DNA from: Methanothrix sp.
GTDB lineage: Archaea; Halobacteriota; Methanosarcinia; Methanotrichales; Methanotrichaceae
Reading direction: 5' to 3'
DNA: 64,000 nt
Assembly: GCF_016706325.1 (NCBI RefSeq)
Contig: NZ_JADJJX010000001.1
Coordinates: 1,426,001 to 1,490,000, forward strand
Notes under the pieces: model-generated
The model's database searches: none
What the model was told of the DNA's origin: nothing
The model's input: the letters and a program-made list of their open reading frames with translations, nothing else
Program-made: the position numbers and the translations under genes
Part shown: piece by piece, positions 25,828 to 34,970 of the stretch
Layout: each line of letters opens with the position of its first letter
Numbering within the stretch: the stretch's first letter is position 1

Positions 25828-26742
25828 ATGGAACGCAAGCTTCTGATGAAAGGCAAGGTCAAAGAGGCATACGACCTTGGAGACCGACTGGAGTTCCAGT
25901 TCACAGACAACATCTCCGTCTTTGATAAGATAATCCCCAGCACCATCCCCTTCAAAGGCGAGACCCTCTGCCGGGAGGGGGTCTACTGGTTTGAGAGGGC
26001 GGGCCGGATGGGAATTAAGAGCCACTTTCTGGAGTATCTGCCCCCAACGGGAATGCTCTGCAAAAGGGTGAAGATAATACCATCTACCAAAATCACCCCC
26101 CAATCGAGGGACTATCTCATCCCCCTGGAGTGGATCTGCCGCTGGTATGTGGCAGGCTCCCTTCTGGATCGGGTGAGATCGGGTGAGATCACCGCCCGCG
26201 ATCTGGGCTTCCCCAGCGGGCATTCCATCAGCGCGGGGGAGATTCTGCCTGAGCCCTTCCTGGAGGTCTCCACCAAGCTGGAGAGCACCGATCGGCTGCT
26301 GAAGAAAGAGGAGGCTTTAGCGATATCCGGCCTCTCCTCCCAGGAGTACGAGCAGGCGCGGGAGATCGTTCTCAGGATCGACGAGGATATCAACCACAGC
26401 GTTTCCAGCCGCGGCCTGATCCATGTGGATGGCAAAAAGGAGCTGGCCTTCGATGCCGATAGGGAGATAATGGTAGTCGACGTCTACGGAACAGCAGATG
26501 AGGATCGATTCTGGGATAAGAAGAGCTATGATGAAGGAGAGCTGGTGGATCTGTCAAAGGAGTATGTGCGCCAGTACTACCGCCAGACCGGCTACAAAGA
26601 CCGCCTCTATCAGGCCAGAGAAGAGGGGAGGGCAGAGCCTGCAATACCTTCTCTTCCAGACGATGTGGTGGAAGAGACCAGCCGGATCTACATCAAGCTC
26701 TTTGAGATGATCACAGGAGAAAAGTTCAAGCCTATAAGATGA
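25828..26742 (+). CDS. purC: Phosphoribosylaminoimidazole-succinocarboxamide synthase (SAICAR synthetase)
   Basis: MERKLLMKGKVKEAYDLGD is the PurC start with its nucleotide loop. SHFLEYLP, IPLEWICRWYVAGSL, FPSGH and HVDGKKELAFD follow in order. It joins aspartate to CAIR with ATP in purine synthesis. The ATG at 25828 matches the family N-terminus; a TTG at 25807 would add an unsupported extension. 304 residues, slightly longer than bacterial PurC because of a C-terminal extension. Confidence 0.93.
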   Translation: MERKLLMKGKVKEAYDLGDRLEFQFTDNISVFDKIIPSTIPFKGETLCREGVYWFERAGRMGIKSHFLEYLPPTGMLCKRVKIIPSTKITPQSRDYLIPLEWICRWYVAGSLLDRVRSGEITARDLGFPSGHSISAGEILPEPFLEVSTKLESTDRLLKKEEALAISGLSSQEYEQAREIVLRIDEDINHSVSSRGLIHVDGKKELAFDADREIMVVDVYGTADEDRFWDKKSYDEGELVDLSKEYVRQYYRQTGYKDRLYQAREEGRAEPAIPSLPDDVVEETSRIYIKLFEMITGEKFKPIR

Positions 26743-26778
26743 GATCTGATTTGCCGTAATTTGAGAAGAGATGATGAT

Positions 26779-27750
26779 ATGAAGAGATTGCTGATGATAA
26801 TTCTGATACTGGCAGCCCTGCTCATATCCGGCTGTATGGAAAGTCAGGATAAGCCGGAAAAGAGCATAGATGAGCTTAAGACCCTCTCCCTCTCTGCAGC
26901 AGATAACCTTACCGGCTACAGCCTGCAGAGCACTATGACCCGCGTCAGGACGCTCAATGCCGCTGGGGAGAATGCCACTTCTGAGAATGCCACTACCATC
27001 ACAGAGAGCGCCGAGACCACCGCCATTGTCAGCCTGGTCGAGCATAAGGCTCATGCCAAGGGATCAACTTCCATTGAGGTAAAGCAACCGGGACTGGACA
27101 GCAACATCACCACCACTAAAGCAGATGTCTATCAGATGGGCAACTCGACATATATAATGGATGAGAGCGGCAACTGGACCCACCTGCAGGATCCGAGGAC
27201 GACAGAGGAGATCTGGGGCGGGGGCAATAACAACCAGGTGAAGGCCATGGCCGAGACCTTCAATCTCTCGCCGGTGGAGATGGCAGGCTCGGAGAAGATC
27301 GATGATACAGATGCCTATAAGCTGCGGATCATAACGGGAGAATCAGATGATGAGGCCCTTTACAATACCGCCTTCAACCTGGCCGCAAATATGGTCTCTT
27401 ATCCCATGTTTATGCCACAAATCGATAGAGCGGAGCTGAATGAGACCGGCAAGATAGAGAAGAGCATCTGGATCTCCAAGAGCACATATCTTCCGGTTAA
27501 GTATCATAGTCTGATGAGCTTCACTGTGACCCCGTCTATTGTGGGCGCTCTGGATATCAATACCAGCCAGATGACCATGTTCAATGAATCGATAGGGATG
27601 GGAGCGATCGATGTCCGCATAGAGACGAGTGATGTGTACTACGACTTCGACAAGCAGGTGGGCATCGATCCGCCGGCGGAGGCCCTTGAGGCCCCAGTTA
27701 TCCGGCCCATACAGATCCGGGCAGAGGACAGCTCGCAGGGGCAAAGATAA
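26779..27750 (+). CDS. Exported lipoprotein, LppX/LprG-like
   Basis: MKRLLMIILILAALLISGC is a lipoprotein signal with Cys at residue 19. The 323-residue product is rich in Thr/Asn and reads like a half-barrel lipoprotein of the LppX/LprAFG type (NLTGYSLQSTMTRV..., STYIMDESGNWTHLQDP, YKLRIITGESD). Such proteins bind lipids or sense the envelope; here the role is unknown. Many N-x-S/T sites suggest glycosylation. Start at 26779 places the charged KR before the hydrophobic core. Confidence 0.75.
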   Translation: MKRLLMIILILAALLISGCMESQDKPEKSIDELKTLSLSAADNLTGYSLQSTMTRVRTLNAAGENATSENATTITESAETTAIVSLVEHKAHAKGSTSIEVKQPGLDSNITTTKADVYQMGNSTYIMDESGNWTHLQDPRTTEEIWGGGNNNQVKAMAETFNLSPVEMAGSEKIDDTDAYKLRIITGESDDEALYNTAFNLAANMVSYPMFMPQIDRAELNETGKIEKSIWISKSTYLPVKYHSLMSFTVTPSIVGALDINTSQMTMFNESIGMGAIDVRIETSDVYYDFDKQVGIDPPAEALEAPVIRPIQIRAEDSSQGQR

Positions 27751-27760
27751 GGAGAGCCGA

Positions 27761-27820
27761 TAACAGTGCTGAGATCTCAATAACAGCACTGGGATCTCAA
27801 TAACAGCACTGGAAGCCAAC
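27761..27820 (+). repeat. Three 20-bp tandem repeats before a winged-helix gene
   Basis: Consecutive units at 27761, 27781 and 27801 share TAACAG[TC][GA]CTG; the first two also share GATCTCAA. They lie between the lipoprotein stop and the winged-helix start and could be operator sites for that regulator. Confidence 0.6.
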
Positions 27821-27857
27821 AGCATTGCCGACTGAGAACTCGATCAAGAACCAGAGC

Positions 27858-28325
27858 ATGAGGGACCCATTGCAGCGGCTCTTCCTCAGGGAGAAGCCGT
27901 CCTTGGCCCTTCTGGCATTGAGGGAGATGGAGCCGGTCTATGCCGCCCAGATCGCCAAGCACATAGACTCCACCTTTCCCCATACCTCCAGCATCCTGGG
28001 CGAGCTGGAGGGGCAGGGGCTGATCGTCTCCCGGCCGGAGGGAAGGATCAGATACCTGGAGCTGACCGACAGGGGAAGGGAGGTGGCCAGAGCACTGAAG
28101 GAGCTTTCCGACCTCTTGACCAGACCGGATGGCATGATGCAGAGGTTGAAGCGTCTGGAGGGGTTGGTGGAGATGGCATATGCCGCCGGTGGAGGGGCAG
28201 AGGCCCATCTGGCCCTTGGCCCTCTGCGTAGAGATCTGGCAAAGATGATGGCAACTGAGGACCTCGGGCTGCGAGAGGAGGCAGAGGCTCTGGACGGCAG
28301 GATTTCTGCTTCATTGCGCCATTGA
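27858..28325 (+). CDS. Winged-helix DNA-binding regulator
   Basis: Residues about 10-85 form a wHTH: LALLALREMEPVYAAQIAKHI, recognition helix THTSSILGELEGQGLI-like segment (HTSSILGELEGQGLI) and wing RPEGRIRYLELTDRGREVA. The rest is helical and may dimerise. ATG at 27858 (155 residues) fits the fold; a TTG at 27825 gives a longer form. MarR/ArsR-type repression is likely, perhaps through the 20-bp repeats just upstream. Confidence 0.8.
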   Translation: MRDPLQRLFLREKPSLALLALREMEPVYAAQIAKHIDSTFPHTSSILGELEGQGLIVSRPEGRIRYLELTDRGREVARALKELSDLLTRPDGMMQRLKRLEGLVEMAYAAGGGAEAHLALGPLRRDLAKMMATEDLGLREEAEALDGRISASLRH

Positions 28326-28378
28326 CCTGACAAATGGTTTTATTTTACGAAAGATTTATCAGCACCGAAAAACAAGTA

Positions 28379-28399
28379 CTCTTAAATATTTTTTAAGAG
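28379..28399 (+). promoter_or_regulatory. Palindromic operator overlapping promoter and ribosome site
   Basis: CTCTTAAA (28379-28386) and TTTAAGAG (28392-28399) are perfect 8-bp arms with a 5-nt spacer. The TTAAATA core is TATA-like and the right arm ends at the GAGGAAGG ribosome site. Its position suggests autoregulation of the winged-helix gene at 28408. Confidence 0.5.
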
Positions 28400-28407
28400 G
28401 AAGGTAT

Positions 28408-28683
28408 ATGGCACGCCGAACCAGGTTGGAGGTGCTGGGCAGCATTCTGGGGATCTGCAGAGGGGAGGGATCGAGCAAGACGCGCATAGTCTACCAGGTC
28501 AACCTCAACTTCAAGAATGCTGGCGCGTATCTCAAATGGCTGACTGAGAAGGGATACTTGGAGAGGGCGGATAGGCTCTATAAGCTCACCCCTGCAGGGG
28601 AAGAGATGCTAAAGGAGCTCAATGAGATAAATTCCATCCTCCAGATCGATGCCCCTCAGGCGAAAAAGGAGATCTCAGACTGA
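28408..28683 (+). CDS. Small winged-helix regulator (HTH_45-like)
   Basis: 91 residues: RTRLEVLGSILGICRGEGSSKTRIVYQVNLNFKNAGAYLKWLTEKGYLE then LYKLTPAGEEML, the standard archaeal small wHTH of the HTH_45 type. GAGGAAGG is 5-6 nt before the ATG. A perfect palindrome covers its promoter, so it likely controls itself. Convergent with the Cys-rich repeat gene downstream. Confidence 0.85.
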   Translation: MARRTRLEVLGSILGICRGEGSSKTRIVYQVNLNFKNAGAYLKWLTEKGYLERADRLYKLTPAGEEMLKELNEINSILQIDAPQAKKEISD

Positions 28684-28756
28684 ATTCGAGGCGTTATGTC
28701 AGCCTCATTCTCGGGAGAATGCCCTCATAAAAAAGAGAGAGGATGAGGAGTCCTCT

Positions 28757-30670
28757 CTATCTGCACGGGCAGATTATCTGTATCTTGGCGGTTGCCAAAT
28801 TAGAGGCCGGGCAGACACCATTGGTTGCCGTGTACGTAAACTGCACATAGGTGCCTGAGGAGATCACCTCTGCTGCATGGTAGACGAAGGATCCGTCCTC
28901 ATTCACTTCTATGGTGCCATAGACCGGGTCTATGGTGATGGATTCTGGGTCTATGACAGCGATTGCAGTGGGATCATTCGCCAGGATTCCCTGGCTGGCT
29001 GGAACAACCTTGTCCTCTCCGCATTTTGCAGAATACATATCGTTCCTGAGGGTCCACGGGCATTTGGCGACGATGATGGTCACTGTTGCTGGATCGGAGC
29101 AGCAGTTGCCGTCACAGGCTTCATAGGTAAAGGTGACTGTGCCCATGAAGCCGGTCTTGGGCTTGTAGGTGAAAGAGCCGTCGGCATTAAGGGATAGAGT
29201 GCCTGAGCTTGGGCCGGTCACTAAAGTGGCGGTCATCGTGCCGCTGCCATCGTACACATCGTTCACCAGAACTCCCTCGCCAGCAGAAACGGTCAGGGTC
29301 TTGCCATAGATCGCGCCGTATGAGTCATCAACTGCCTCCGGAATTATTGGGATGTGGATGCATCCTATAGCAGGATCGCATGAATCCTCAGTGCATGGAT
29401 CGCCGTCATCGCAGTCCACGTCCTCATAGGTGCATCCGGTCAGTGGATCGCAGGAGTCGATAGTGCATGCATCGTCGTCATCACAGTCCACGTCCTCATA
29501 GGTGCATCCGGTCAGTGGATCGCAGGAGTCGATAGTGCATGCATCATCGTCGTCGCACTTGCTGTCATCAGGACTGTTCTCGCACCTGTCGGTCTCCTCA
29601 TTGCAGAAGTCTATGGTACAGTCGATGCCGTCACTGCAGTCAGGTGGCGTGCCTGGCATACAGCCCTTGGCTGGATCACAGGTCTCAGCACCATTGCAGA
29701 ATATGCCGTCATCGCAGAAGTCGTCATCAGGATTGTTCTCGCACCTGTCGGTCTCCTCATTGCAGAAGTCTATGGTACAGTCGATGCCGTCACTGCAGTC
29801 AGGTGGCGTGCCTGGCATACAGCCCTTGGCTGGATCACAGGTCTCAGCACCATTGCAGAATATGCCGTCATCGCAGAAGTCGTCATCAGGATTGTTCTCG
29901 CACCTGTCGGTCTCCTCATTGCATGTGTCTATGGTACAGTCGATGCCGTCATTGCAGTCAGGTGGCGTGCCTGGTATACAGCCCTTGGCTGGATCACAGG
30001 TCTCAGCGCCATTGCAGAATTTGCCGTCGTCGCAGAAGTCGTCATCAGGATTGTTCTCGCACCTGTCGGTCTCCTCATTGCAGAAGTCTATGGTACACTC
30101 GATGCCGTCACTGCAGTCAGGTGGCGTGCCTGGTATACAGCCCTTGGCTGGATCACAGGTCTCAGCGCCATTGCAGAATTTGCCGTCGTCGCAGAAGTCG
30201 TCATCAGGATTGTTCTCGCACCTGTCGGTCTCCTCATTGCATGTGTCTATGGTACAGTCGATGCCGTCATTGCAGTCAGGTGGCGTGCCTGGTATACAGC
30301 CCTTGGCTGGATCACAGGTCTCAGCACCATTGCAGAATATGCTGTCATCGCAGAAGTCGTCATCAGGATTGTTCTCGCACCTGTCGGTCTCCTCATTGCA
30401 TGTGTCTATGGTACAGTCGATGCCGTCATTGCAGTCAGGTGGCGTGCCTGGTATACAGCCCTTGGCTGGATCACAGGTCTCAGCACCATTGCAGAATTTG
30501 CCGTCGTCGCAGAAGTCGTCATCAGGATTGCGATCGCACCTGTCGGTCTCCTCATTGCATGTGTCTATGGTACAGTCGATACCGTCATTGCAGTCAGGTG
30601 GCGTGCCTGGCATACAACCTTCAACCGGGTCACAGGTCTCAGCGCACACGTGTCGGTCTCCTCGTTGCAT
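28757..30670 (-). CDS. Cys-rich repeat surface protein, C-terminal part (frameshifted from 30565-32709)
   Basis: Continues the gene that starts at 32709; the true in-frame part begins near 30647, so its first ATG is not a real start. It has six 53-residue units (FCNGAETCDPAKGCIPGTPP...), then CDDDDACTIDSCDPLTGC units, then two bacterial-cadherin/Ig-like domains (VDDSYGAIYGKTLTVSAGEG…, LRNDMYSAKCGEDKVVPASQ…) and ends CPCR. Each Cys unit probably forms disulfides and the Asp-rich loops could bind calcium. Secreted, likely a filamentous surface component. As written in this sequence it cannot be translated without the upstream half. Confidence 0.7.
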   Translation of the reverse strand: MQRGDRHVCAETCDPVEGCMPGTPPDCNDGIDCTIDTCNEETDRCDRNPDDDFCDDGKFCNGAETCDPAKGCIPGTPPDCNDGIDCTIDTCNEETDRCENNPDDDFCDDSIFCNGAETCDPAKGCIPGTPPDCNDGIDCTIDTCNEETDRCENNPDDDFCDDGKFCNGAETCDPAKGCIPGTPPDCSDGIECTIDFCNEETDRCENNPDDDFCDDGKFCNGAETCDPAKGCIPGTPPDCNDGIDCTIDTCNEETDRCENNPDDDFCDDGIFCNGAETCDPAKGCMPGTPPDCSDGIDCTIDFCNEETDRCENNPDDDFCDDGIFCNGAETCDPAKGCMPGTPPDCSDGIDCTIDFCNEETDRCENSPDDSKCDDDDACTIDSCDPLTGCTYEDVDCDDDDACTIDSCDPLTGCTYEDVDCDDGDPCTEDSCDPAIGCIHIPIIPEAVDDSYGAIYGKTLTVSAGEGVLVNDVYDGSGTMTATLVTGPSSGTLSLNADGSFTYKPKTGFMGTVTFTYEACDGNCCSDPATVTIIVAKCPWTLRNDMYSAKCGEDKVVPASQGILANDPTAIAVIDPESITIDPVYGTIEVNEDGSFVYHAAEVISSGTYVQFTYTATNGVCPASNLATAKIQIICPCR

Positions 30671-31410
30671 GTGTCTATGGTACAGTCGATGCCGTCACTG
30701 CAGTCAGGTGGCGTGCCGGGCATACAACCTTCAACCGGGTCGCAGGTCTCAGCGCCATTGCAGAATATGCCGTCGTCGCACTTGCTGTCATTAGCACGGT
30801 GCTCACACGTGTCGGTTTCCTCATTGCAGAAGTCTATGGTACACTCGATGCCGTCAATGCAGTCGGGCGGCGTGCCTGGCATACAACCTTCAACCGGGTC
30901 GCAGGTCTCAGCGCCATTGCAGAATTTGCCGTCATCGCAGAAGTCGTCGTCAGGATTGTTCTCGCACTTGTCGGTCTCCTCATTGCAGAAGTCTATGGTA
31001 CAGTCGATGCCATCATTGCAGTCGGGCGGCGTGCCTGGTATACAGCCCTTGGCTGGATCACAGGTCTCAGCGCCATTGCAGAATATGCCGTCATCGCAGA
31101 AGTCGTCGTCAGGATTGTTCTCGCACTTGTCGGTCTCCTCATTGCAGAAGTCTATGGTACAGTCGATGCCATCATTGCAGTCGGGCGGCGTGCCGGGCTG
31201 ACAGCCTTTAACCGGATCACAGGTCTCAGCGCCATTGCAGAATATGCCGTCATCGCAGAAGTCGTCGTCAGGATTGTTCTCGCACTTGTCGGTCTCCTCA
31301 TTGCAGAAGTCTATGGTACAGTCGATGCCATCATTGCAGTCGGGCGGCGTGCCGGGCTGACAGCCTTTAACCGGATCACAGGTCTCAGCGCCATTGCAGA
31401 ATATGCCGTC
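29590..31410 (-). repeat. 159-bp tandem coding repeats (about 12 units)
   Basis: Units of 53 codons spaced 159 bp apart encode the FCNGAETCDP...CENNPDDDFCDDG module. One unit near 30647 lacks 49 nt, which breaks the frame. The near-identical copies produce long open frames on the other strand. Confidence 0.9.
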
Positions 31411-32709
31411 ATCACAGTTCAGAGGCGGCTCAATGTATATCATCTCGCCTGTCTTTGGATCGCAGGCTTCCAGACCATTACAGATATCTTCATCATCGTA
31501 GTTGATGGCTGAGGATACGCACTCCCCTTCAAAACAGAAGTCCTCTGTGCAGGGGTCCCCATCTGAGCAGGCATTATTGTCGTTAGCGGTATGGACGCAA
31601 TTGCCTGTGGCTGGGTCGCAGCTATCGTCTGTGCAGGGGTTGCCATCATCGCAGTTTACTGGTGTGTGAATGCATACATTATCTACGCATTCGTCAATGG
31701 TGCACGGATCGCCATCATCGCAGACCACTATGATCGTGACTGTGGCTGTATCAAACTTGCCCGGCTTGCCATTCGTTATGGTATAGGTGAAGGTATCTTT
31801 GCCGCAGAAGTCCTGATTTGGAGTGTAGGTAAAAGATCCATCATTATTGATTTCGACCTGGCCATTGGCGGGCTGGGTGTACTCAGTGACTGTTAGCGGC
31901 AATCCGCCCCTATCAAAATCATTTTCAAGCACACCGGGAGCAGTCACAGTTAAGGGCACATTCGTTTTCGTCTCGTATTCGTCGTCGATTGCATCCGGCC
32001 TGCTGGTGAGAACGATTCTTCCAATAAGATATCCAGCGTTATCCTCCTCTTCTTGAGTTACGAAGTCCGGCAACAGCTTTCCGCCTGAGCATGAATCCTT
32101 GATGCCCACTATCTGCAGGGTATATGTGTCGCCGTTGAGCTCAAAGCTCTGATCTGCTGGGGGAACTGATGGCCAGGATATCTTGTCCGGACAGGGTTTA
32201 GTGCATGGCTCATATTGGCATTCGTCGCATGTTCCAGTGTTGGGCGTCTCGTCGATGCCCATATCATAGGTGAAGTAGACAGAGCCCAATGCCGGGTTGG
32301 TGAATTCCATCTGGATCTTCAGAGTGGCTCCATTGGCCGCCGAATTGCTCAGGATTGGCCAGTTGAAGTGGGTGAGCTTTCCCAGACAGAACTCCTGCCC
32401 GAAAGAAGAGGCGACAGACTGCCCATCAAAGCGCAATCCGCTCTTTTGACCCATACTTGGGTTGCCCCAGCGAACCTCTTCGGTTCCCGTTCCTATAACA
32501 CCTGAGCCACCACTCACTTTTGTCCAGATACCAGACGAGCTGGCCGCTATATCCTGTCCCATCGCCGGGCCGATGGACAGAAGGCAAACGGCAGCCAGAA
32601 AGATGAAAATGGCGGCTAAAGATGTCCATAAATATCTTTTATTCCTTTCAAGAGGAGGCTTCAAACCGGTGTGCTTTGAATCCCCTCTCAGTCTAATCTT
32701 ATCTCTCAT
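30565..32709 (-). CDS. Cys-rich repeat surface protein, N-terminal part (frameshifted)
   Basis: AGGAG ten nt upstream supports the ATG at 32709. A long signal/anchor (YLWTSLAAIFIFLAAVCLLS) leads to a choice-of-anchor K-like domain (GTEEVRWGNP, LGKLTHFNWPI), an Ig/cadherin-like domain (DDEYETKTNVPLTVTAPGVL), then CDDGDPC units and 53-residue Cys repeats. Near 30647 the frame leaves the repeat: after ETDTC it reads ALRPVTRLKV and stops, while the sister frame resumes with AETCDPVEGC. A complete unit compared with this one shows a 49-nt deletion. Joined, the protein would have about 1,300 residues. Confidence 0.72.
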   Translation of the reverse strand: MRDKIRLRGDSKHTGLKPPLERNKRYLWTSLAAIFIFLAAVCLLSIGPAMGQDIAASSSGIWTKVSGGSGVIGTGTEEVRWGNPSMGQKSGLRFDGQSVASSFGQEFCLGKLTHFNWPILSNSAANGATLKIQMEFTNPALGSVYFTYDMGIDETPNTGTCDECQYEPCTKPCPDKISWPSVPPADQSFELNGDTYTLQIVGIKDSCSGGKLLPDFVTQEEEDNAGYLIGRIVLTSRPDAIDDEYETKTNVPLTVTAPGVLENDFDRGGLPLTVTEYTQPANGQVEINNDGSFTYTPNQDFCGKDTFTYTITNGKPGKFDTATVTIIVVCDDGDPCTIDECVDNVCIHTPVNCDDGNPCTDDSCDPATGNCVHTANDNNACSDGDPCTEDFCFEGECVSSAINYDDEDICNGLEACDPKTGEMIYIEPPLNCDDGIFCNGAETCDPVKGCQPGTPPDCNDGIDCTIDFCNEETDKCENNPDDDFCDDGIFCNGAETCDPVKGCQPGTPPDCNDGIDCTIDFCNEETDKCENNPDDDFCDDGIFCNGAETCDPAKGCIPGTPPDCNDGIDCTIDFCNEETDKCENNPDDDFCDDGKFCNGAETCDPVEGCMPGTPPDCIDGIECTIDFCNEETDTCEHRANDSKCDDGIFCNGAETCDPVEGCMPGTPPDCSDGIDCTIDTCNEETDTCALRPVTRLKVVCQARHLTAMTVSTVP

Positions 32710-33191
32710 CTCTTTTTCATCTCCTACATCAAAAATTTTTTAACAAATTCCTCCGCCTGACCCCCTGGGTGTGAATTTTCCAGGTGATCGATAAATGGTT
32801 TAACTACCTATCTTCCAATTCATAAAGGTAGAAGCACATATTGTAAGTAATAAATGAAATTATAACCGGATCTTATGACAAATACGTACTCTATCTCTTG
32901 GATCGGTCATATGATCTTTTAAGGGTTCTATGCGGGGGATGAGAATCAATCGTCGGGAAAAGTAGTATGACATGTCCATCCAGTATCACAAGACGGATTA
33001 TGATCATCGCCAATGAGATGGGGGGCTTGGATTATTCATGATCCAAGGAAATGGCTTTGGCGCGATAGGCAAAAGCATAGATCACTTCTTTTGATTAATA
33101 GCTAGCGTACACCACCTGTCATGGGAGAGCAATATAAATTTCAATCTGTCCTGACCCAGCCCAAAGCACCAGATATGCTAATATAACCGAA
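32710..33191. other. Divergent 480-bp promoter region, no gene seen
   Basis: AT-rich DNA between the divergent genes at 32709 (minus) and 33192 (plus). I see TATA-like stretches (AATATAAATTTC near 33131) but no coding sequence or strong repeat. Confidence 0.5.
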
Positions 33192-34913
33192 ATGCCAATT
33201 AACAGACTCATGCCTCTTGAGAAGAGCTATAAGATCGCCATAATTGTCATCATCAGCCTGCTGGTGATGTCTGCCACTGTGTTAAGGTTCATCCCAGCAG
33301 ATCAAGGAAGCCCGATGAATGCCATCTCCGCCTCCAGCCGGCCGGCTGCTCTGCTTGAGCTCAGCGGCGAGAGCATCTCTCAAGCCCTGAATAGCAGCAC
33401 CCTCTTCGTCCTTGATTTCTACTATCCAGGATGCGGGCCCTGCCGATTCCTTAACAATACCACCTCAGAGCTATCAGAAGAGCTGGGAGGGCAGGTCCAG
33501 TTCGGCAGGATGAATGCCAAGAATAAAGAGAACAGCAGGGCAGTCAAGGATTATAAGATCTCCTCTTATCCCACTCTTCTCATCTTCAATGATGGCGTTC
33601 TGATCAGCAGGATGAGGGGCAACATCAGCAAATCAGATCTTCTGGCAGAGCTGCAGAATATAGAGCCGGCCCTGAACTGCGACCGGGTAAAGCTTCCGCC
33701 AGCGGATCTTGAGGCGGATCTTGAGGCAGAGGCAGAGACAGAGGCAGAGAGAGGGGCAGAGAGAGGAGCAGAGAGAGAGGCGGAGAGAGAGGGAGGGGGA
33801 GAGGAATCAAAGGCCCCCACAAAGCCTGCGGAAAAGTCCATCACAAAGCCCGACCCACTTGAACCCGCCGGAGAGAAGGCCCCGGGGAAGGCAATTCCCC
33901 TGATCAAGCCGGGATCGAAAAACCCCCACCAGGCTATGCTGATCACCGATGAGTCCATCGGCGCGGCGATATCCCAGTACCAGCCAGTGATGGCGGTAGT
34001 GGCATTCAGGGAAACATGTGCCTTCTGCAGGCAGATCAATGTAACCATCGAGGAGCTGGCCCGGGAGCTTCAAAGCCAGGTGGCCTTCGGCCTGATCGAT
34101 ACCAGGGCCAATCCGGAGACAAAAGCCAGGTATAACATCACCAGTGTGCCCACCATGCTCATATTCAAGGACGGCGAGCTGGCAGGAAAGGTGGTAGGGG
34201 CCAAGAAGAAGGAGGTTGTCCTCGCACAGCTCAAAAAGATCCAGCCCGGCCTGAACACCAGCAAAGTAGTCCTTCCTCCGCCCCCGCCCAAGCCGACCCC
34301 CCAGCAGGTCTGCGCCAATATGAGCAAATCCGAGCAGCCGCTCCTGCAGGCCTTCGTGGTATCAAGATGCCCCTTCGGTCTGCAGATGCAGCGGATCATG
34401 GCTGATATAATCATGGAATCCGGGGAGACGGACAGATACCTGAAGGTGAGGTATATCGGCTCGGTGGACGAGAAGAATAACACCATAAGGGCCATGCACG
34501 GCGAGGTGGAGGCCCAGGAGAACCTCCTCCAGATCTGCATCCGGGAGGAGCAGCCGGAGAGGTACTGGGACTACCTGCGCTGCTACATGAAGGAGGGAAA
34601 GACGGCAGAATGCCTCACATCGGCCCAGATAGATGTGAATGAGCTGAACGCCTGCACCAATACATCCTCCCGCGGCCTGGCCTATGCCCGGGAGGACTTC
34701 GAGCTGGCGGGTGAGTTCAAGATCACCGGCTCGCCCACTATGCTCATGAACAATGAGATCGTCAAAGAGTCCAACTTCGCCACCAATACCACCAACGCCA
34801 GGAGCCCCCAAGCAGTGAAGGAGCTTCTCTGCTGTGGTTTCATCAAAGAGCCCTCATTCTGCTCAATGAGACTGAATGAGAGCCGGTCAGCTACGATGTT
34901 CTCAAAGGAATGA
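33192..34913 (+). CDS. Membrane-anchored protein with three thioredoxin-fold domains
   Basis: A TM anchor (IAIIVIISLLVMSATVL) is followed by thioredoxin domain 1 with YPGCGPC (about residues 77-83; cis-Pro in SYPTLLIF), a highly charged Glu/Arg/Ala linker, domain 2 with ETCAFC and SVPTMLIF, and a DsbA/GILT-like third domain with SRCPFG and GSPTMLMNN plus many further Cys. It should exchange disulfides outside the cell. It sits between the two giant Cys-rich repeat genes, so it may fold their many disulfides (inference). Possible starts are ATG 33192 or 33210. Confidence 0.85.
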   Translation: MPINRLMPLEKSYKIAIIVIISLLVMSATVLRFIPADQGSPMNAISASSRPAALLELSGESISQALNSSTLFVLDFYYPGCGPCRFLNNTTSELSEELGGQVQFGRMNAKNKENSRAVKDYKISSYPTLLIFNDGVLISRMRGNISKSDLLAELQNIEPALNCDRVKLPPADLEADLEAEAETEAERGAERGAEREAEREGGGEESKAPTKPAEKSITKPDPLEPAGEKAPGKAIPLIKPGSKNPHQAMLITDESIGAAISQYQPVMAVVAFRETCAFCRQINVTIEELARELQSQVAFGLIDTRANPETKARYNITSVPTMLIFKDGELAGKVVGAKKKEVVLAQLKKIQPGLNTSKVVLPPPPPKPTPQQVCANMSKSEQPLLQAFVVSRCPFGLQMQRIMADIIMESGETDRYLKVRYIGSVDEKNNTIRAMHGEVEAQENLLQICIREEQPERYWDYLRCYMKEGKTAECLTSAQIDVNELNACTNTSSRGLAYAREDFELAGEFKITGSPTMLMNNEIVKESNFATNTTNARSPQAVKELLCCGFIKEPSFCSMRLNESRSATMFSKE

Positions 34914-34970
34914 GCTGGCATAAGCTGGCACAAGCTCGCATAAGCTGCCACAAGCTCGCATAAGCTTGCA
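34911..34970 (+). repeat. Six 10-bp repeats (TAAGCTNGCA)
   Basis: Six consecutive decamers related to TAAGCTGGCA/CAAGCTCGCA start at the stop codon of the preceding gene. AGCT recurs every 10 bp, roughly one helical turn. The remaining intergenic DNA to 35351 shows no gene; TAAGTACATTA-like short repeats occur near 35290-35330. Confidence 0.75.

Noticed and set aside
29502..31512. Long plus-strand ORFs (430 and 657 aa) rich in Ser, His or Arg
   Set aside because: They mirror the 159-bp coding repeats of the opposite strand; absence of stops comes from the repeat, and they have no start context or known domain.
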